From: Pomacea canaliculata
Taxonomy: Eukaryota > Mollusca > Gastropoda > Architaenioglossa > Ampullariidae
DNA length: 64,000 nt
Assembly: GCF_003073045.1 (NCBI RefSeq)
Contig: NC_037598.1
Span: 1,229,501-1,293,500 of the forward strand
Direction: 5' to 3'
Shown: positions 59,601 through 64,000 of the stretch, in pieces
How the letters are laid out: the number at the start of each line of letters is the position of its first letter
How positions within the stretch are numbered: position 1 is the stretch's first letter
Made by a program: the position numbers and the translations under genes
Notes under the pieces: model-generated
Seen by the model: only the letters and a program-made list of their open reading frames with translations
Databases searched by the model: none
Told to the model about the DNA's origin: nothing

Positions 59601-62600
59601 ATTTCTTTACTTGTTTACATCTTAAGATAATGTCAATTTATCGCCAATTTATCAAATCAGAGACAGCGGTGGTGGTTAGTCTCTGTTTCTGTTTTCAGTT
59701 GTCTAGGCTGTAGCATTCTTCGATCTCTCTATCTACTGGAAAAACTTCAAAGGGTTCAGAATAATGCTGCTTGTGTTGTCATCGAATGAGAAAAGCGAAC
59801 ATGCTATCATCTCCCTCCTCCTCCTCCCCCTCCTCCTCCAGCTTCACTGGCTGTGACTTCGCATTGATTACAAGATCCCTGGTTGATTGCACGATCACTG
59901 GTTGATAACAAAATCACTGGTTGATTACACGATCACTGGTTGATTACATGATCACTAGTTGATTACCAGATGGTCAACGTACCTGCAGTGCACCAGCAAG
60001 GGGCTGCCGTGTTCGTTCATCACGTGATAGTCAATCCTCACTCGCCTCCAGAAGTCCACCAAGTCCGTCACCTTAGGGGTGGAGTGGTCTGCCCACGTGA
60101 CATAGTGGTACTGAACCACCCGACGTTTCTCCTTCCAAGTCATATGAAAGGTCAATGAGAATTAGTGTTCATACCTGGTCAAGGTGTGAGTGAGGTCAGA
60201 GGTTGGTAAGGTCGATAGCATCAAGTTGGGTTATTGTGTTCCTAATGCAGGATGTTAAGCTCGTGTAATGAACAATTAATAAACAAAAGGGAATACCTGA
60301 TGAGGCATCAAACTAGTGTGTGTCTATGATCTCAGTGGAAGCATCCTGCCGCCTTATTTTTCTGGTATATAGAGAAAAGACTAACATTTGCTAATTTATT
60401 TCTCTGGTATGTAGAGAAGAGACTCACACCCTGTTGGTTTATTTCAAATGTCCTGATCTCGTAGTCAGCTCTGTCGACTACCTCCAGACCCATGATGATG
60501 AAAGCTCCGTGCTCCATCCCAGCACCCGCCGGGGGCCAGTACTCGTCACACTTATCCTGAGGCAGACCATCACATTCCATTTGGTCACATGATCTTTTAC
60601 TCTCGATTTCATTTCTTATCCTGAGGTTCAGTGATTGGTGCGTGACCGAGCTTGCAGTGACATGTCCTGACATTCTACTACATGACATGTTTGGTGAATT
60701 CATGAGCACATTTCACTTTCAATTGATCACGTGATTGATGCTGAAAATTGCATCACCTCATTTAATGTTTTTTTACTTTAAATAGTGAGCCACGTTAAAG
60801 GAACAATGCATGACATTAGACATAAAATAAAACGCAAGGCGGCACAAAAAGATGAGAAAACAGAGGAAAAGACGAAAAGCTAGAGGTCGCCACACACTCA
60901 CTCTCTTGCCCTCCTCACAGTTGGTGAGCATGACGATGTGAGTTATCCGCTCCTGCCACACCATTCTCCAAAAATCAGTTGTAGTGTTTTCCTTTGGTCC
61001 TGAAATTTCGTAATGTTTTTGGTTTGGCCAGTAAGTGTGAAATTACATTTCATTGGTCAAACTTATTTACAATACTCAATACTCATTTACGCCATTGGCT
61101 TGTTTGCATTAAACTGACATTTTATTCCTGCTTGTGAGGTTTGCAAGTTTAATTTTATTTGAATTACGCCTCTTCATTCAAAGATTTAGTAAACTCTCTC
61201 GCTTCCTTCTTTCTGTCAGTTCTCACCACTCCACTCGCCTACCTCACCCACTCACAATCACCGTTGTATAAATGTGTAAATTCAGCAACTTTGACGGCAT
61301 TGTAAGTGTTTCGAATGTACAGAAACTTACCCTGTGCTGCGATGTACTTTTTTTCTTGCTTGTAACCCTAGTTACACAGGATACAGTGATATTGTTAACA
61401 TTTCCTGCAGTTTTAGTAATACATAAGGTTTTTAATTCACTTACACTGATATGAAATTCATTTTTTTTAAAGAAAACTTCATGAAGCTTACCAGACAAGT
61501 AAGATAATATGAATCAATAATCCACAGACTTTTTATAGAGAAAATACAAGTTTACTAGCAAAACATTTTCGAGGGAGAGGGGAGGTAATTGGTGTTTTAC
61601 TCCGAACCTTCAACTATATCAAGGGAGAGCATCCAGAAGAGTGATGGAGTGAGCGAGCGAGTGAGATAAAATGTGTTTGTAGCAGTTTTTACATGATGAG
61701 CCACACTACTGTGAACTTGACATACTTGTAGTTATAGTTTGTTACAAGTAAATTTTCTATAAATCCTTAGAGGGACATGCCGCATGTGTACACAGGTAGC
61801 TTTGTGCTATGAACAGTGAGCGCGCTCACAGCAGTACCCTGATGTAGTTGGCGTTGATGTAGTCGTTACTGTTGCAGTCCCCGAACTCTCGGAGAACAAC
61901 TCTCGTTTCTTCATCTGCAACAAGGCTAGAGGTCACGATTCTGCTCATAGAAAAGTTCTTTCGATAACAACGGAGAAAAATGAGAATGCTGGTAAAATAC
62001 GTGAGTTAGAAACACCAGAAGTGACACGTTTGTCAACAAATACAAGTCTTCCAGCGTTGTTCTAAACATCTAATGACATCAAAAATTTAAATAAAAAATA
62101 GCGTTCTCACGTTTTGATAAGTCTCGAATATCGACATTCTAACACATCGCAAGATATATCACTATTATATAAACATTTATGTCAGATTCCCAGACAGCAA
62201 CAGATGTACAACCCGAAGGATAGATAAGGGTAGATACTTCAGGAAGCGTCTGACAAGTCACGTGTTTCTCAAAGATGAATTATGCTACCTGTGATATTGA
62301 AAGGAAGCCAACTTACACGGCAGAATGCTTTTGAATCTGTTCTTGTTGAGGTTTTCCATGGACAAGCCGCTATTGTGAGGTTTTTCCAAGCCGAGAGGAA
62401 TATTCTGGAACGAAAGATTTTCGATACAAAGACAAAGTCAACGGAGTTTGGCAGTTCAACTCTTTTCTTTACCGATAACTGGTTGTATTGGTTGTCTTGG
62501 TTACATGTTGCCAGCAGTTTCTTTTTATTCCAAAATTCTTTAACTACTAATACAATGATAATTCTTTATTACGAGAGGTAAATTAACCAAGACATTTTTT

Positions 62601-64000
62601 TATTTATCCCTCGCTCTGTACGAGGTAAGAATAAACTACGTAATGAACTAAATACTAAAAAATAATTATTAATAAACATAACATAAAATCAAAAGAGAGT
62701 GGATGGTAAGTATGTGCAATATTTAAAGGGTTCCTGTCTGGAACATAGCTGGTGAACAAATGCTATGATTTGTGAACAGTTCCTCACATACTTTCTTTGT
62801 TTCAACAAACGAGCGCCGCTCAAAACAAACCCGCAAAAAACAAACAACAAATTTAAAAATAAAATCGTCTTTGGTTAATTGAGGAGGTTAATTTTCAACG
62901 TGCTCGTCACAACAGTTTTCCTTATTCGAGAAACTTTAGCGATAGGTATCCTGTCAGAAACTAAGCCTAAACTTTAGGATAGGTATCCTGTCAGAAACTA
63001 AGCCTAATTTTTGTTTTTGTATGTTTTGTTTGTTTTTTAGAAAAAGGTTTTTGTCGGAAGTTTTTAGAACGGTGTTCATTGCATGGGGATCGTTGTAACA
63101 TGTTCCCCTTAGTTCACAAAAGGAATTGACTAGCCTTACTACAGAGCAGGCCTGGCATTGTACAGTGAACTGTTCACTGAGGGACGCACTGGGGTCAGTG
63201 TACAGGGAAGTTGCAGTCACCACGATGACATTTGACACTCCATACTTCTCAAATCTTTCCTGGAGCCACTCAAATTTAGGCCCAGCGAAAGTGTAGACAA
63301 AGTGTAGACAAGATTATGAAGAAGTCCGAAAGTATGAAAACATTAGTTCGACATTACCGCGACTGGAGAGACACGAGTGATGATAACATATTATAACAGA
63401 CGGGATGGTCAGAGATGTATAATGATTGTTTAAAGTATGTGTGCCTGTGTGGGGAAATCTTGCTTTTGTCTGCCATTTGTGTTTTCTTTGTGCATATTAA
63501 CATCAAAATGCCTTCTTTGACTTTTCTACCACTGATACAGCTGCTTCAACCATCATATGAAGACCGATGTTTATTATGCTTCCACTCTACATCACATTCT
63601 GAGCATGTTATGAAAAGAACAACAGTTGTCTGTTGGGCAAACAGTCGTCAAGCAGAAGCTGTACTCACCTCAAATTCTGCTTCCAGACTGTCTTTGGCGT
63701 TTAGCATGGACAAGAGTGACCGCTGCACTGGGTCCCACAGGTCCAGGCTGCACATGTTGGCATACTCCATTCTTCCCTCCATCTCGTCTGCCTCCCTTGG
63801 TGCGCACGCTTCCTCCGGCCTGCCGCTGCTGTTGCTGCTGATGCGCAGCAAGGTCCTGGCTCGTGAGGAGATGCGGAGGGAAGCCACGTCCTGTCCCCTG
63901 CACGTGCACAGTGTGTTCGTCCGCAGCGTTCCGCTCTGCCGGACATGAGGCTTCACCGTGGCTGTGGGTCGGAACCCCAGACCTGCGACCCCACAAGTCC
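52310..64000 (-). CDS. receptor-type tyrosine phosphatase, cytoplasmic D1-D2 part (N-terminus outside window)
   Basis: Exons on the minus strand: 64000(open)-63669, 62404-62317, 61914-61838, 61367-61331, 60999-60902, 60556-60428, 60131-59983, 56582-56447, 56093-55956, 55604-55517, 54960-54887, 54419-54285, 53863-53738, 53412-53264, 53009-52871, 52387-52310. Phases agree across all junctions. D1 shows NLNKNRFKSILP, DYINANYI, DFWRMVWQERITHIVML, CDEYWPP, WADHSTPK (the WPD loop with Pro replaced by Ala) and the P-loop HCSAGVGRTG, split between two exons. D2 shows NINKNRNIEVLP, DVWRLV, CYWP and QCIDGAFRSG (His replaced by Gln), with NWSHD in place of WPD, so D2 is probably inactive. The protein removes phosphate from phosphotyrosine under the plasma membrane. 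Its membrane helix and ectodomain must lie upstream, beyond the window. Confidence 0.9.
54583..54690. repeat. 38-bp tandem repeat in a phosphatase intron
   Basis: Three nearly identical units of acatgcattgcagtg followed by tatctctgtctgtcag. Confidence 0.9.
56584..56685. repeat. CA/ACGC microsatellite beside the D1 P-loop exon
   Basis: cacacaca grading into acgcacgc, starting about 10 bp before the acceptor of the exon at 56582-56447 on the minus strand. Confidence 0.95.
56811..59519. mobile_element. TTAA-flanked DNA transposon (Kolobok-like or piggyBac-like), 2.7 kb
   Basis: GGCCAGACACCGGTCG at 56811 recurs as its exact complement at the right end (the match extends over a following A-run), and TTAA flanks both sides (56807-56810 and 59520-59523). 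It lies in the phosphatase intron between exons 60131-59983 and 56582-56447. On the minus strand 58480-58268 encodes HADSWCFSQKSLTENK and PPGYKNQ, resembling the DSWCxxQ region of the Mutator-like transposase domain I associate with Kolobok. This is from memory and tentative. Near 57150-57700 are three or four diverged units with gcttagtaacta and aggcctgtatcacatg. No full transposase frame exists. Confidence 0.8.
59883..59963. repeat. 20-bp tandem repeat in a phosphatase intron
   Basis: About four units of ttgattacacgatcactgg, just before the exon at 59983 (its donor side on the minus strand). A (ctcctc)n run lies at 59815-59840. Confidence 0.85.
62941..63007. repeat. perfect 30-bp direct repeat in a phosphatase intron
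   Basis: gataggtatcctgtcagaaa followed by ctaagcctaa occurs at 62941-62970 and again at 62978-63007, separated by seven bases. Confidence 0.95.

Noticed and set aside
62954-63300. Minus-strand open frame with FEWLQERFEKYG and SLYTDPSASLSEQFTVQCQA in a phosphatase intron
   Set aside because: Does not match phosphatase sequence; the exons on either side already join in phase without it. It may be a repeat fragment.
1-64000. CRISPR array or prokaryotic operon signals
   Set aside because: Repeats lack regular unique spacers, and gene structure is intron-bearing and eukaryotic.

Overview
The window looks like nuclear DNA from a mollusc, most likely a marine gastropod. This is inferred from gene content and style: short phase-1 exons encoding EGF-like modules, a CAP protein with two ShKT domains, an F-type lectin-like protein, and an animal receptor tyrosine phosphatase. 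GT-AG introns, AT-rich spacers, microsatellites and several DNA-transposon families show a eukaryotic genome. All gene models were assembled by hand from splice sites, reading phase and protein motifs, without searches.

Region 1 (1-21,000) is a tandem array of a roughly 5.2 kb unit holding a secreted CAP-ShKT gene. Copy 1 (195-5309, first exon outside the window) and copy 2 (7259-14928) look broken. Copy 3 (16869-20130) has an intact seven-exon frame for 276 residues. Copy 1 carries a 2.9 kb PIF/Harbinger element in one intron, copy 2 a 4.5 kb ISL2EU element with a YqaJ-type nuclease in another, and copy 3 neither, so both insertions can be bounded to the base. Each repeat unit ends in a truncated first exon of the downstream EGF gene, which shows where the duplication joined.

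Region 2 (21,384-43,474) has two paralogous single-pass receptors on the + strand, of 541 and 452 residues by my models. Each has a signal peptide, a stack of one-exon EGF-like modules (8 and 6), one transmembrane helix and a short cytoplasmic tail. The tails share tyrosine motifs (YDPL, HLYE, YQNI/YQNV). Gene 1 grew by duplication of a three-exon block, gene 2 by duplication of single exons with flanking intron. Each has a decayed extra EGF exon. Introns are rich in minisatellites, and a 200-bp hAT-type MITE sits in gene 2.

Region 3 (48,566-64,000) has a 258-residue secreted F-type lectin-like plus PAN/apple-like protein on the + strand. Facing it on the - strand is the cytoplasmic part of a receptor tyrosine phosphatase, with a D1 that has the Cys-Arg signature but a WAD loop and a D2 with a degenerate signature; its ectodomain lies beyond the window. 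A 2.7 kb TTAA-flanked transposon with perfect terminal repeats lies in one of its introns.

The locus therefore places lectin-like, EGF-stack and tyrosine-phosphatase modules in neighbouring genes, with tail tyrosines that could be phosphatase substrates. That link is a hypothesis, not shown by the sequence.
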